Source of the DNA: Cohnella baijiui
GTDB lineage: Bacteria; Bacillota; Bacilli; Paenibacillales; Paenibacillaceae
Direction: 5' to 3'
Assembly (NCBI RefSeq): GCF_020731285.1
Contig: NZ_JAJFOW010000001.1
Coordinates: forward strand, 372,001-436,000
Length of the DNA stretch: 64,000 bases
In this document: one piece after another, positions 32,790 to 41,416 of the stretch
Layout of the letters: each line of letters starts with the position of its first letter
How positions within the stretch are numbered: position 1 is the stretch's first letter
Notes under the pieces: generated by a model
Databases searched by the model: none
Told to the model about the DNA's origin: nothing
Seen by the model: only the letters and a program-made list of their open reading frames with translations
Made by a program: the position numbers and the translations under genes

Positions 32790-33409
32790 GCGTTGCGCCG
32801 CACCTCCTTGGTGACGGAGCCGCCGCCGGGCGGGTCCGAAAGCGGAATGAGGTTTTTGTTTTTGAGGAAGTAATCCACCCCGGAGTAGACCGTGATGATC
32901 GCGGCGGCCCACACGGCGATGATGTCGAGCGGAAAGTGCACGTACGAGAAGGGGAAGTTGTTCAGCAGCAGCACGATGATCATCGCGATCTGGATCGCCG
33001 TCTTCCACTTGCCCCATTTGCTCGCTGCGAGCACTTCGCCTTCAAGCAGCGCGACCTGCCGCAATCCCGTGACGGCCCATTCGCGGCTGATGATGACGAT
33101 CGCGACCCAGGCGTCCAGCTTGCCCATCTCGACGAGCGAGATGAGGACCGCGGCCATGAGCAGCTTATCCGCGAGCGGATCGAGCAGCTTGCCGAGGTTG
33201 GTGACGATCTTGTGCTTGCGGGCGATATACCCGTCCAGGCCGTCCGTGCTCGCCGCGATGATGAACAGCAGGAGCGCGAAGATCTGGTTGTACGAGATAG
33301 AATAGCTGCCAATCGTAAGCGGACCCACGTTCAACTTGATCAGCAGAAAAAATGTCATGATCGGTACGAGGAAAATTCGCACCAGCGTAATCCGATTGGC
33401 CAGATTCAC
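32786..33409 (-). CDS. pgsA: CDP-diacylglycerol-glycerol-3-phosphate 3-phosphatidyltransferase
   Basis: A 207-residue integral membrane enzyme making phosphatidylglycerol phosphate from CDP-diacylglycerol and glycerol-3-phosphate. The CDP-alcohol phosphotransferase signature D-G-x2-A-R-x8-G-x3-D-x3-D is seen as 'DGLDGYIARKHKIVTNLG' then 'KLLDPLADKL' (about 56-83). Four or five membrane segments are predicted. Its ATG overlaps the rimO stop by 4 bp and its stop overlaps the cinA start, giving a tight three-gene operon. Confidence 0.95.
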   Translation of the reverse strand: MNLANRITLVRIFLVPIMTFFLLIKLNVGPLTIGSYSISYNQIFALLLFIIAASTDGLDGYIARKHKIVTNLGKLLDPLADKLLMAAVLISLVEMGKLDAWVAIVIISREWAVTGLRQVALLEGEVLAASKWGKWKTAIQIAMIIVLLLNNFPFSYVHFPLDIIAVWAAAIITVYSGVDYFLKNKNLIPLSDPPGGGSVTKEVRRNA

Positions 33410-34734
33410 GCGATTCCCTCCCCGGATAGGTCATACTCGTACGCATGCGTGATGCGTACTTTGCGGATCGTCCCGATCTCGGCCCGCACGCCGGTGACGA
33501 ACACCTCGCCGTCGATTTCCGGCGCGTCGAACTGGCTGCGGCCGACATAGACGTCGCTGCGGCCGTCGTAGCTCTCGACCAGCACGTCGATCGTGCGGCC
33601 GACATATTTGGAAGCGTTGTCCTTGGCGACCTCGCGCTGAATTTCCATCAGGGTCGAGGCTCTCCGCTGCTTGACCTCGTCGGGCAGATGGTCCGGCAGC
33701 CGGTTAGCGGGCGTATCCTCTTCCTGGGAATAGGCGAACACGCCGAGACGGTCGAACTTCATCTCACGGACGAAGTCGCACAGCCGCTCGAAATCCTCCT
33801 CGGTTTCGCCGGGGAAGCCGACGATCATGGAGGTTCGCAGCGCCACGTCCGGGATGCGGGCGCGAATGCGGGCGATGAGCTCGCGCACGTCGCGCTGCCG
33901 CCCCGGACGGCGCATCCGCTTCAGGATCGCGTCTTCGCTATGCTGCAGCGGCATGTCGATATAGTTGCAGATCTTCGGATTCGACGCGATTGCCTCGATC
34001 AGCTCGTCGGTGAAGAAGCCGGGGTAGGCGTAATGCAGGCGGACCCACTCGACGCCCGGCACCTCGCTCACCCGGTTCAGCAGCTCAGGCAGCTTGAAGC
34101 CGTCGTACAGGTCCGTCCCGTAATTGGTGGAATCCTGGGCGATGAGGCTGATCTCCTTCACGCCCTGGGCGGCGAGCTGCTCGGCTTCGGCGACGATCGA
34201 TTCGATCGACCGGCTGCGGAACTTGCCGCGCATGATCGGGATGCTGCAGAAGGTGCAGGCGTTGTCGCAGCCTTCCGCGATCTTCACGTAAGCGGTGTGG
34301 CGAGGGGTGGACAACTTGCGGGGCAGGTTCTCCTCGTACGTGAAGACGGGGTTGCCGACATAGACCGGCTTGCGGCCTCCCAGCGCCTCGTCGATGATGT
34401 CGTTGATCCGGTGAAAGTCCCCGGTGCCGACGATGCCGTCGATCTCCGGCATTTCTTCCATTAACTCTTGCTTGTATCTTTGGGTCAGACAGCCGGATAC
34501 GATCAGCGCTTTGAGGCGCGCCGTCTCCTTCAGCTCGGCGAGGCTCAAGATCGTATTGACCGACTCTTCCTTGGCCGCATCGATAAAGCCGCAGGTGTTG
34601 ACGATGACGACCGTGGCGTCCTCCGGCTTGTCGACGAGCGAAAAGCCGCGTTGATGGATCAGGCCCGACATAATCTCGGAATCGACCAGGTTTTTCTCGC
34701 ATCCAAGCGTCACGACGCTGACTTTCTCGATCAT
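33406..34734 (-). CDS. rimO: ribosomal protein uS12 methylthiotransferase RimO
   Basis: A 442-residue radical-SAM methylthiotransferase, which adds a methylthio group to an Asp of ribosomal protein S12. UPF0004 domain cysteines lie in 'VTLGCEKNLVDSE', 'VNTCGFIDAAKEES' and 'IVSGCLTQRYKQ'; the radical SAM motif is 'GCDNACTFCSIPIMRG' (about 153-168); a TRAM domain follows. 'GCEKNLVDSE' separates RimO from MiaB. ATG 34734 follows GGGGGAAG. It heads the rimO-pgsA-cinA operon under a strong promoter. Confidence 0.96.
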   Translation of the reverse strand: MIEKVSVVTLGCEKNLVDSEIMSGLIHQRGFSLVDKPEDATVVIVNTCGFIDAAKEESVNTILSLAELKETARLKALIVSGCLTQRYKQELMEEMPEIDGIVGTGDFHRINDIIDEALGGRKPVYVGNPVFTYEENLPRKLSTPRHTAYVKIAEGCDNACTFCSIPIMRGKFRSRSIESIVAEAEQLAAQGVKEISLIAQDSTNYGTDLYDGFKLPELLNRVSEVPGVEWVRLHYAYPGFFTDELIEAIASNPKICNYIDMPLQHSEDAILKRMRRPGRQRDVRELIARIRARIPDVALRTSMIVGFPGETEEDFERLCDFVREMKFDRLGVFAYSQEEDTPANRLPDHLPDEVKQRRASTLMEIQREVAKDNASKYVGRTIDVLVESYDGRSDVYVGRSQFDAPEIDGEVFVTGVRAEIGTIRKVRITHAYEYDLSGEGIA

Positions 34735-34774
34735 CGATGACTTCCCCCAAATGTTCGTCCTTCTAATCCCAACC

Positions 34775-34803
34775 AGTATAAACGAAGCCCCAATACGTGT
34801 CAA
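34775..34803 (-). promoter_or_regulatory. sigma-A promoter of rimO-pgsA-cinA
   Basis: Minus strand: TTGACA (34798-34803), 17-bp spacer, TATACT (34775-34780), a near-consensus promoter about 40 bp before the rimO ATG. Confidence 0.9.
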
Positions 34804-34876
34804 AATACCGCAAAGCGCCTCCCGGCGCGGCCTGGACGGCCTCCGTGAAGCGCATCCGGCCGGCATTCGGCGTCGC

Positions 34877-35368
34877 TTAGCGGTAGTTGGTGAACTGCAG
34901 CTCCAGCGGCAAATCCGCTCCCCGCAGCAGACTCATGGCCTCCTGCAGATCGTCTTTGCTTTTGCCCGTCACGCGGAGCTGGTCGCCTTGGATCTGGCTC
35001 TTGATCTTCAGCTTGGAATCGCGGATGAGGATGTTGATTTTCTTGGCGTTGTCCTGATCGATTCCCTGCTTCATCTTGACGATTTGGCGGACGGTGCCGC
35101 CGGACGCCGGCTCGACCTTGCCGTAGTCCAGGTTGCGGATCGGCACGCCGCGCTTGATCAGCTTCGACTGAAGGATGTCGATGACGCTCTTCAGCCGGTA
35201 ATCGTCGTCGGACGCAACCGTCAGCGCTTCGCCCTCGAGCTTGATGCTGCTCTTGCTGCCCTTGAAGTCGAACCGCGTCTCGATTTCCTTCATCGCCTGG
35301 GTCACGGCATTGTTCACTTCCTGCATATCCACCTTGGATACGATATCGAACGAATATTCCGATGCCAT
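34877..35368 (-). CDS. yajQ: YajQ family nucleotide-binding protein
   Basis: A 163-residue YajQ/UPF0234 protein: '[20 protein letters not shown]', '[18 protein letters not shown]', '[20 protein letters not shown]' and the C-terminal '[16 protein letters not shown]'. Two ferredoxin-like folds; relatives bind nucleotides or RNA, and in Xanthomonas bind cyclic di-GMP. Its role in Firmicutes is not settled. It is a single gene between the small membrane protein and the rimO operon. Confidence 0.93.
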   Translation of the reverse strand: MASEYSFDIVSKVDMQEVNNAVTQAMKEIETRFDFKGSKSSIKLEGEALTVASDDDYRLKSVIDILQSKLIKRGVPIRNLDYGKVEPASGGTVRQIVKMKQGIDQDNAKKINILIRDSKLKIKSQIQGDQLRVTGKSKDDLQEAMSLLRGADLPLELQFTNYR

Positions 35369-35488
35369 CTGAAGCCTTCCTTCCTTTTCCTTGCATTTTC
35401 TACATTATACCACGCCGCCGCCAAGCGCAAAACCCGGCCACCGGACGAAAGCCCAAGTCCAAGAGGGCGGGAAGGATTTGACGACATG

Positions 35489-35511
35489 CAAAAGGCCCTC
35501 GTCGGAGGGCC
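35489..35511 (-). terminator. intrinsic terminator after the 53-codon gene
   Basis: GGCCCTC (35494-35500) pairs with GAGGGCC (35505-35511), minus-strand TTTTGC follows. Confidence 0.75.
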
Positions 35512-35526
35512 GTCTGCCTTGCCGTC

Positions 35527-35688
35527 TCACCGCGCCCGGACGGGCGAGCGGAACATATCGAGTATTCCCAGCACGATCCAGGCCAGTCCGAAGCCTAAAA
35601 TGCCATAGCCCCATGCGTTTGGCGTCATGAACCAGCCGATCAGGCTGACGACGATGCCGATCGCCACGACAACCCAACTTGTCGCCAC
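35527..35688 (-). CDS. small membrane protein (53 aa)
   Basis: A 53-residue peptide from GTG 35688, eight bases after TGGAGG. Two hydrophobic segments ('WVVVAIGIVVSLIGWFM' and 'GYGILGFGLAWIVLGILDMF') joined by a Pro/Asn turn, then a basic tail 'RSPVRAR'. It has a good ribosome site and its own terminator. It follows the RodZ-like gene, so an envelope role is possible, but a terminator-like hairpin lies between them. Family not recognised. Confidence 0.75.
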   Translation of the reverse strand: MATSWVVVAIGIVVSLIGWFMTPNAWGYGILGFGLAWIVLGILDMFRSPVRAR

Positions 35689-35706
35689 TTCGCAGACCTC
35701 CATTCC

Positions 35707-35736
35707 AAAAAAAGTCGGAACGCTTCCTTACGTTCC
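35707..35736 (-). terminator. terminator-like hairpin after ymfM
   Basis: GGAACG (35717-35722) pairs with CGTTCC (35731-35736), minus-strand TTTTTTT follows. The stem is short, so read-through is likely. Confidence 0.65.
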
Positions 35737-35761
35737 CCCGGAATGAGATCGCATATGCAGC

Positions 35762-36625
35762 TTACGGCGTCGGAGTCGGGCTCTCGACCGGCGCTTCGTT
35801 GGTCGGCGTAAAGATGAACTTCTTGGAGCCGGGGGTATCGCCGTCGTCCACGACGACGCCGTCGATGGCGATTTGGGCGCCCTTGGCGTTGCCTACGTTC
35901 ACGTAGAGCGGGCCGTTCATTTTGAAGGTCAGCTCTTCGTCGGCGCTCGGCGTCTTGTTGTACAGCGATTTGCCGGAGGCGTTGTTCTCGTTGACGCCAA
36001 CCCAGCTCTTGCCGCCCGGAAACGTGATCTTAAGCGTATGTTCGCCGCCCGGCCAGACCTCGTAGTAGTACCGGCTGTTTTTCTTTTCCTTGAAAGTGAC
36101 CTTGGTCTTCGAAGGCGTTGGCGTCGGCGTCGGCGTGGCCGTAGGCGTCGGCGTGGCCGAAGGCGTGGGCGTGGCCGTCCCTTGCGTAATCTGCGTATCC
36201 TTGTCCGATGTTCGCGGGGGCGTCGTGTCTTTGTTATTCACCAGGTACACATAGACGACCACAACGATGAGGATCGGAAACAGCCACATGAGCAGAGTGA
36301 CGGCCACTTTGCCCCAACGGTCGTTGTGCTGGACGCTTCTGCTCTTCGGCTTGATGATCGTCTCCGACGGCACCGACTCCGCCGCGGGCGGAACGGGCAA
36401 TTCTCTATGGTAAAGGCGAAGCACTTCCTCGGCATCCAGTCCGACCGTCTCCGCGTAAGTCTTGACGAAGGCGCGGACGTAGAAGGATCCGGGCAACACC
36501 TTGTAATCTCCCGATTCGATCGCTTCCAGATATCGTTTGCGGATTTTGGTCAGTTCCTGAATATCGTCGAGGGTATACCCCCGTTGCTCCCTCGCTTTGC
36601 GAAGCAGCAATCCCAAATCCGACAC
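35762..36625 (-). CDS. ymfM: RodZ-like protein YmfM
   Basis: A 287-residue bitopic membrane protein of the RodZ family, which links MreB cell-shape filaments to the envelope. An N-terminal Cro-like helix-turn-helix ('LGLLLRKAREQRGYTLDDIQ', then 'KIRKRYLEAIESGDY') is followed by a membrane segment ('LLMWLFPILIVVVVYVYLV', about 112-130), a Thr-Pro-rich linker ('TPTPSATPTPTATPTPTP') and a DUF4115-like beta domain ('GGEHTLKITFPGGKSWVGV'). GTG 36625 lies eight bases after GGAGG; the upstream GTG overlaps that site. Confidence 0.9.
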   Translation of the reverse strand: MSDLGLLLRKAREQRGYTLDDIQELTKIRKRYLEAIESGDYKVLPGSFYVRAFVKTYAETVGLDAEEVLRLYHRELPVPPAAESVPSETIIKPKSRSVQHNDRWGKVAVTLLMWLFPILIVVVVYVYLVNNKDTTPPRTSDKDTQITQGTATPTPSATPTPTATPTPTPTPSKTKVTFKEKKNSRYYYEVWPGGEHTLKITFPGGKSWVGVNENNASGKSLYNKTPSADEELTFKMNGPLYVNVGNAKGAQIAIDGVVVDDGDTPGSKKFIFTPTNEAPVESPTPTP

Positions 36626-36675
36626 TAGCTTCACCTCCGGTATCGTTGTTGTGTGGGGGAACGGGTACGGTTCCG

Positions 36676-37446
36676 TTAAAAGCCTTCGTCCATGCCCGCC
36701 GTCGTGAAATTCTCGTACGTGATTTCTTCGTCCGGCGTATTGCGCAGCTCGATGATGCAGTCGAACACGTCGTAGTCGAAGTCGGACTCGCGCACGAAGA
36801 TGTCCGGATGCTCGATTACCTTGGTGGACGGCATCGCCATAATGTCCTGCAGCAGGTTGTAGTGCTTTTCGTTCGAGCGGATCGTGCTGACGATCCCGTC
36901 GATGATGAACACGTTGTTCGGGTTCATCTCTTCCTCCGACAGCTGGCTGCGCACCGTCTGGCGGAGCAGCGTCGAAGAGACGAATGCCCAGCGCTTGTTC
37001 GCGCAGACGCTGCCGGCGATGATCGACTCCGTCTTGCCGACGCGGGGCATGCCGCGCAAGCCAATCGTCTGATTGCCTTCCCGTTTGAAGAGTTCGCCAA
37101 GAAAATCGACCAATAGTCCCAGTTCGTCGCGTGTAAACCGAAACGTCTTGCGGTCGTCGGAGTCGCGCTCGATATAACGGCCGTGACGGACGGCGAGAAT
37201 GTCGGTCAAACGCGGCGGGCGCAGGGTGATGATCGAGATGTTTTCGACTTTCGTAAGCATTTTACCCAAAAGTTCGATTTTTTCATCGTCGTCGGTCTGG
37301 AGCAGCATTCCTCGGGTGCGGTCCTCCACCCCGTTGATCGTAAGGATGTTCACTTCGAGCATCCCCAGCAGGGATGCAATGTCTCCGAGCAGGCCGGGAC
37401 GGTTTTTATGTATCTTGTATTCCATGTACCATTGCTTCGTTTCCAT
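36676..37446 (-). CDS. ymfK: YmfK, DUF3388 protein with ACT-like and P-loop-like parts
   Basis: A 256-residue protein of the YmfK/DUF3388 family. The first 75 residues resemble an ACT domain ('IHKNRPGLLGDIASLLGMLE', 'VNILTINGVEDRTRGMLLQT'). The rest contains 'IGLRGMPRVGKTESIIAGSV' (about residues 129-148), which looks like a nucleotide-binding P-loop, and an acidic segment 'NNVFIIDGIVSTIR' that could be Walker B. The family has no established function. It lies between ymfJ and ymfM as in B. subtilis, with a likely promoter upstream. Confidence 0.9.
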   Translation of the reverse strand: METKQWYMEYKIHKNRPGLLGDIASLLGMLEVNILTINGVEDRTRGMLLQTDDDEKIELLGKMLTKVENISIITLRPPRLTDILAVRHGRYIERDSDDRKTFRFTRDELGLLVDFLGELFKREGNQTIGLRGMPRVGKTESIIAGSVCANKRWAFVSSTLLRQTVRSQLSEEEMNPNNVFIIDGIVSTIRSNEKHYNLLQDIMAMPSTKVIEHPDIFVRESDFDYDVFDCIIELRNTPDEEITYENFTTAGMDEGF

Positions 37447-37481
37447 ACCCGCACCTCGTTACAGAAATCCTTCTTTCATCC

Positions 37482-37510
37482 ATTCTACAACGCACGTCAT
37501 TCTCCTGCAA
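37482..37510 (-). promoter_or_regulatory. sigma-A-like promoter of ymfK
   Basis: Minus strand: TTGCAG (37505-37510), 17-bp spacer, TAGAAT (37482-37487), about 35 bp before the ymfK ATG. Confidence 0.6.
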
Positions 37511-37562
37511 AAGCCAACAGAAGATTCCTACTTTAGTCCTATACAAATTGCCCTTTATGTGC

Positions 37563-37591
37563 GCAAACGACTCCGCCTGAATCAGGCGGAG
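37563..37591 (-). terminator. weak terminator after ymfJ
   Basis: Symmetric hairpin CTCCGCCTGA/TCAGGCGGAG (37571-37591) followed on the minus strand by GTCGTTTG. The T-tract is poor. Confidence 0.5.
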
Positions 37592-37641
37592 CCGCTTCCT
37601 CTTGCGATTGACCCGCGACGCGAGCGCCGCCTGGCCCTTCT

Positions 37642-37893
37642 TCAGCTATGCTGGGCCAGCTTGACCATCAAACGCGCCATCGTTCTGCGTTCCGATTCGT
37701 CGCCGACGTCCCAGAGTTCCTTCAGCACGCGTTGCTCTTCGTTTTTCGGATCGACCTTGTCGCCGAGGAATTCGCCGATCTCGAACGCGAGTTTGGCGAT
37801 TTCGTCCTCTTCTATGCCCAAATTCTTGGCGGCATCCACGCGGTCTCCCAAAAACTTCTTCCACGACTCAAAATTGCTGAGCACCGTCGACAT
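37642..37893 (-). CDS. ymfJ: YmfJ, DUF3243 protein
   Basis: An 83-residue helical protein of the DUF3243 family: 'VLSNFESWKKFLGDRVDAAK', 'EIAKLAFEIGEFLGDKVDPK' and 'LWDVGDESERRTMARLMVKL'. No established function. ATG 37893 follows CCAAGGAGG; the longer open frame upstream is unsupported. It is 83 bp downstream of ymfI and in the B. subtilis order ymfH-ymfI-ymfJ-ymfK. Confidence 0.92.
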   Translation of the reverse strand: MSTVLSNFESWKKFLGDRVDAAKNLGIEEDEIAKLAFEIGEFLGDKVDPKNEEQRVLKELWDVGDESERRTMARLMVKLAQHS

Positions 37894-37976
37894 GGCGCAT
37901 CCTCCTTGGGCGGTTGGGATGATTACAATCGATAAGATGTCCAAGGAGGCCGCCGCTTATGTTCGTTGCCCGCAGG

Positions 37977-38738
37977 TTATATTCGCCAGCCGCCGGTCAG
38001 GCCGATCACCTGCCCGGTGACGTAGCCCGCTTCTTCGGAGACGAGAAATCGCACGAGATCGGCGATCTCCTCCGGACGCGCGAACCGTCCGAGAGGCATT
38101 TCCGCCAGCAGCTCCTCCCGCTCCTCGGGAGCCAGCTCCCGAAGCATGTCGGTGTCCACGACGCCGGGGGCGACGGCATTGACCGTCACGCCCACGCCGG
38201 CCAGCTCCCGGGCGAGCGCCTTGGTGAAGCTGTTCAGCCCGCCTTTTACGGCTGAATAGGCAACCTCTCCAGCGGACCCGACGACGCCCCAAACGCTGGA
38301 GACGTGCACGATTCGCCCGCGGCGGCGCCACGACATGGCAGGTCCGAAATGCTTGGCGAGCCAATAGGCCGCCTTCAGGTGCACTTGGTGCAGGTCGTCC
38401 CATTCCGCTTCTTCCAGATCCTCGAGCAGGCCGTAATGCGCCGTGCCCGCACTGTGCACGACAACGTCCGGCACGACGCCCCGCTCCTCTAGCCGCACCT
38501 TGAGCTCGGCGACAGAAGCGCCCGAGCGGACGTCCGCCTGTACGGCGAAGGCGGCCGGCGCTCCCAGCGAAAGGCAGTCGGCCGCGACTGCCTCCGCCTC
38601 CCCCCGCGCGCGGTGGAAGTGCACGGCGACGATGGCGCCGTCCCGCGCAAGGCGCCGGGCGACGGCCGCCCCGATGCCTCGGGAGGCGCCGGTGACAAGC
38701 GCCGTGCCGGGCAGCCTCTCCCGAGCCGCTTCGATCAA
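37977..38738 (-). CDS. ymfI: SDR family oxidoreductase YmfI
   Basis: A 253-residue short-chain dehydrogenase resembling 3-oxoacyl-ACP reductase FabG. The cofactor motif is 'LVTGASRGIGAAVA' (T-G-x3-G-x-G, about 14-27), with 'VVHSAGTAHYG', catalytic Ser in 'IVHVSSVWGVVG', and Y-x3-K in 'VAYSAVKGGLNSF'. All catalytic residues are present. The start is TTG at 38738 overlapping the ymfH stop (TTGA). In B. subtilis YmfI has been linked to fatty-acid or bacilysin-type reductions without a settled substrate. Confidence 0.9.
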   Translation of the reverse strand: MIEAARERLPGTALVTGASRGIGAAVARRLARDGAIVAVHFHRARGEAEAVAADCLSLGAPAAFAVQADVRSGASVAELKVRLEERGVVPDVVVHSAGTAHYGLLEDLEEAEWDDLHQVHLKAAYWLAKHFGPAMSWRRRGRIVHVSSVWGVVGSAGEVAYSAVKGGLNSFTKALARELAGVGVTVNAVAPGVVDTDMLRELAPEEREELLAEMPLGRFARPEEIADLVRFLVSEEAGYVTGQVIGLTGGWRI

Positions 38739-40021
38739 GGCGCGTCGCTCCGCACAATCGAGACGGCGAGGCGCGACGGGTCGACGTGCTCGCGCAGCCG
38801 CGCGTTTACTTCGTCCAGCGTCAGGCTTTCGTATAGCGCGACCAATTCGAACAGATCTACGCCCTTGTTGCGGTAGCGGGTGAACTCGCCCGCGATCGCT
38901 TCGGGACTGTTCAGCATACGCAAATACGCCCCGATTTTCTTGCGACGGGTACGCTCGAACGTGCGGGCGGGAATACCCTGTTCCGCCGCCTGCCGCAGTG
39001 CGGTCGTGACGCGCTCGAGGAGGGCGTCCGGGTCGCGGGTGTCTCCCCCGATGACGGAGAAAGCGTAGCCCGGCCCCGTGTTGTATTCGTGGCCGAAGCC
39101 GTCGGAAATCAAATTGTCGTCGTAAAGCGCCTCGTACAGCGGAGAACTGGCGCCCAACAGCGCATCTAGCATCACCTTCGTCGTCAGCTCCCGGCGAACC
39201 GCTTCTTCGCCCGACGATTCATGCGGCGCTTCCTTGTACCCGAACAGGCATTTGGGGAGCGAGACCGGCAGCTTCGTCTCCTTGCGGGGCTGGCGGACGC
39301 CGAGCGGCTCCGGATCGAACAAGCGCTCAATCTCGCCGCCGGGCGGAAACGACTTTTTAGCCTGGTTCGCCTTGATTTGGGCCAACACCGCATCCCCGTC
39401 GATGCCTCCGACGATAAAAAACGTCATGTTCGAAGGATGGTAAAAGGTGTTGTAGCAATCGTAGAGCTGCTCCTTCGTAATCGAGCGGACCGAATCGGCC
39501 GTGCCCGCGATGTCGATGTGCACCGGATGGTTCTGGTACAGCGCTTCGATGAGGCCGAAGTAAACGCGCCAGTCCGGATTGTCCCGGTACATGTTGATTT
39601 CCTGCACGATGATGCCTTTTTCCTTCTCGACGTTCTCCTCGGTGAAGTACGGATGCTGCACGAAATCGAGCAGCGTTTCCACGTTAGCTTCGACGTCTTT
39701 TGTCGCCGAGAACAGATACACCGTCCGATCGAAGCTCGTGAAGGCGTTGGCCGAGGCACCTTGGCTGGAGAACTTGGCGAAGATGTCACCCTCCGGCTCC
39801 TCGAACATTTTGTGTTCGAGGAAGTGGGCGATGCCGTCCGGCACCCGATGCTCGGTCTGGCCGGCCGGCTTGAAGCGATTGTCGATCGAGCCGTAACGCG
39901 TCGCGAACGTCGCGTACGTCTTCGTGAAGCCGGTCTTCGGCAGGATGAACACCTCTAGCCCGTTGTCCAGCTTCTCGTAGATCAGCTTTTCTTGGAGCTG
40001 CGGGTAATCGCGCGTCGACAT
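38735..40021 (-). CDS. ymfH: M16 zinc protease YmfH (catalytic member)
   Basis: A 428-residue M16B peptidase with the inverted zinc motif H-x-x-E-H in 'IAHFLEHKMFEEPEGD' (about 66-81) and the downstream glutamate in 'VEKEKGIIVQEINMYRD', so it should be active. The C-terminal half has the R/Y substrate-binding region ('NTGPGYAFSVIGGDTRDP'). M16B proteins usually pair an active and an inactive subunit; the partner is YmfF, whose stop lies one base before this ATG. The pair is probably cytoplasmic. Confidence 0.93.
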   Translation of the reverse strand: MSTRDYPQLQEKLIYEKLDNGLEVFILPKTGFTKTYATFATRYGSIDNRFKPAGQTEHRVPDGIAHFLEHKMFEEPEGDIFAKFSSQGASANAFTSFDRTVYLFSATKDVEANVETLLDFVQHPYFTEENVEKEKGIIVQEINMYRDNPDWRVYFGLIEALYQNHPVHIDIAGTADSVRSITKEQLYDCYNTFYHPSNMTFFIVGGIDGDAVLAQIKANQAKKSFPPGGEIERLFDPEPLGVRQPRKETKLPVSLPKCLFGYKEAPHESSGEEAVRRELTTKVMLDALLGASSPLYEALYDDNLISDGFGHEYNTGPGYAFSVIGGDTRDPDALLERVTTALRQAAEQGIPARTFERTRRKKIGAYLRMLNSPEAIAGEFTRYRNKGVDLFELVALYESLTLDEVNARLREHVDPSRLAVSIVRSDAP

Positions 40022-40022
40022 G

Positions 40023-41306
40023 TCAGCCCTCTCCCTTCTGGTCCCGGAGGAAGTAGATCGTATCCAGAGCGACGCCCTGCGCGGCCGCGACGACCTGGTC
40101 CGGCGTGACCGCCTCCACCGCCGCGATCATGTCTTCGGCCGTGCGGTCTTTGCCGGAAAGGACGGTATTGTAGTCGAAGCCGATCCGCTCGAACGCCGAA
40201 TCCTGTACCTCACGCAGCTGGTTGGCCAACATCGCCTGGGTTCGACTGAGCTCCTCCGCGCCGAACTGGCCTTGTCGCACGGCGTCAAGCTGTTCGCGGA
40301 TGATCGTCAGCGCCTTCTCGTAGTTCTCGATCTCGATGCCGGACTGGATCGTAAGCAGTCCTTTGTGGCCGTCCAAGCGCGAAGAAGCGTAGTACGCGAG
40401 ACTGGCTTTTTCGCGCACGTTGATGAACAGCTTCGAATGCGGGAATGCGCCGAGAATGCCGTTGTAAACGAGCAGTGACGGATAATCGTCTTCCCCGTAC
40501 GTCTGGCTCGTGCGCAGGCCGAGATTCAGCTTGCCCTGGCCAACGTCCAGCCGTTCGACGATCGTCTGCGGCTCAGGCCGCGCCGAGCGCAGCTCGGCCT
40601 TGGCGTAGCCTTGCGGCGATCCGTCCGCGAGCCGGAACGCTTCGGCCGCCCATTCCTTGACCTGCTCCAGCGAGGTGTCGCCGGATACGTACAGGTCGAG
40701 CGACGCCCGATCGAGCCACTCCCGGTAGCCGTCGTACAGCGTCTGCGCGCTCAGTGACGGCAGTTCTTCCTTGCGTCCGAGAGCCAGCAGCCGATAAGGC
40801 TCGCCCTTGCACATTTCCTCCACGCAACGCTCGGCCGCATAGCGGATCTTGTCGTTGATGATCGCTTCGATGCGTTTGGAAACGGTCGTCTTTTCGGCCT
40901 CCACGTATTTGGTGCGAAACCGTCCGTCTTCGAGCGCCGGCGCAGTCAGCGCTTCGCCCAAATAGGAGATCGCTTCCTTCAGATGAGACTGCTCCGACGA
41001 AACGAAGCGGTCGTTGATGATGTCCAATCGAAACTGCACGACTTGGTAGTCCCCGCGTTTGTACAGATCGAAGCCGAAGCCCGCGCCGTACAGTTCGTCG
41101 AGACGTTCGCGAAAGGCGATCGTCTCCGGGTATCGCTCGGTGCCTCTCCGCAGCACAAAAGGGGTAAGCGCAATTTGCGTTACCCGCGATTCGTCAAGGG
41201 GGACACCGGCGAACAGTGACAGCGAGAATGTCTTGAAACGTTGGGTCGGCAAGACGTGAATGCGCAAACGGCCGATCGCGCCGCGCTGAAATACTTCCCG
41301 TTGCAA
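40023..41306 (-). CDS. ymfF: M16-like protein YmfF (non-catalytic member)
   Basis: A 427-residue M16B homologue without the H-x-x-E-H motif: the matching place reads 'QIALTPFVLRRGTERYP', so no zinc site exists. It keeps the C-terminal M16 features ('LYVSGDTSLEQVKEWAAEAF', 'LLVYNGILGAFPHSKLFINV', 'ASLAYYASSRLDGHKGLL'). It is expected to form a heterodimer with YmfH as the non-catalytic half. TTG 41306 follows GAAGGGG. In B. subtilis the same pair lies between spoIIIE and ymfI. Confidence 0.92.
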   Translation of the reverse strand: MQREVFQRGAIGRLRIHVLPTQRFKTFSLSLFAGVPLDESRVTQIALTPFVLRRGTERYPETIAFRERLDELYGAGFGFDLYKRGDYQVVQFRLDIINDRFVSSEQSHLKEAISYLGEALTAPALEDGRFRTKYVEAEKTTVSKRIEAIINDKIRYAAERCVEEMCKGEPYRLLALGRKEELPSLSAQTLYDGYREWLDRASLDLYVSGDTSLEQVKEWAAEAFRLADGSPQGYAKAELRSARPEPQTIVERLDVGQGKLNLGLRTSQTYGEDDYPSLLVYNGILGAFPHSKLFINVREKASLAYYASSRLDGHKGLLTIQSGIEIENYEKALTIIREQLDAVRQGQFGAEELSRTQAMLANQLREVQDSAFERIGFDYNTVLSGKDRTAEDMIAAVEAVTPDQVVAAAQGVALDTIYFLRDQKGEG

Positions 41307-41416
41307 GGCGTCAAACCCCTTCCGTCACGATACTGGATTCAGCCCCATTCTACCCGATGGTCCGGTCGGAAGCAAATGTTGGAAGTGCCGAATCGGGAGC
41401 GGTCCGTCCGGCCGTC

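Noticed and set aside
34800..34870. Possible terminator after yajQ
   Set aside because: Several GGCC/GGCC and AGCGC/GCGCT pairings exist, but no stable single stem followed by a T-tract could be drawn.
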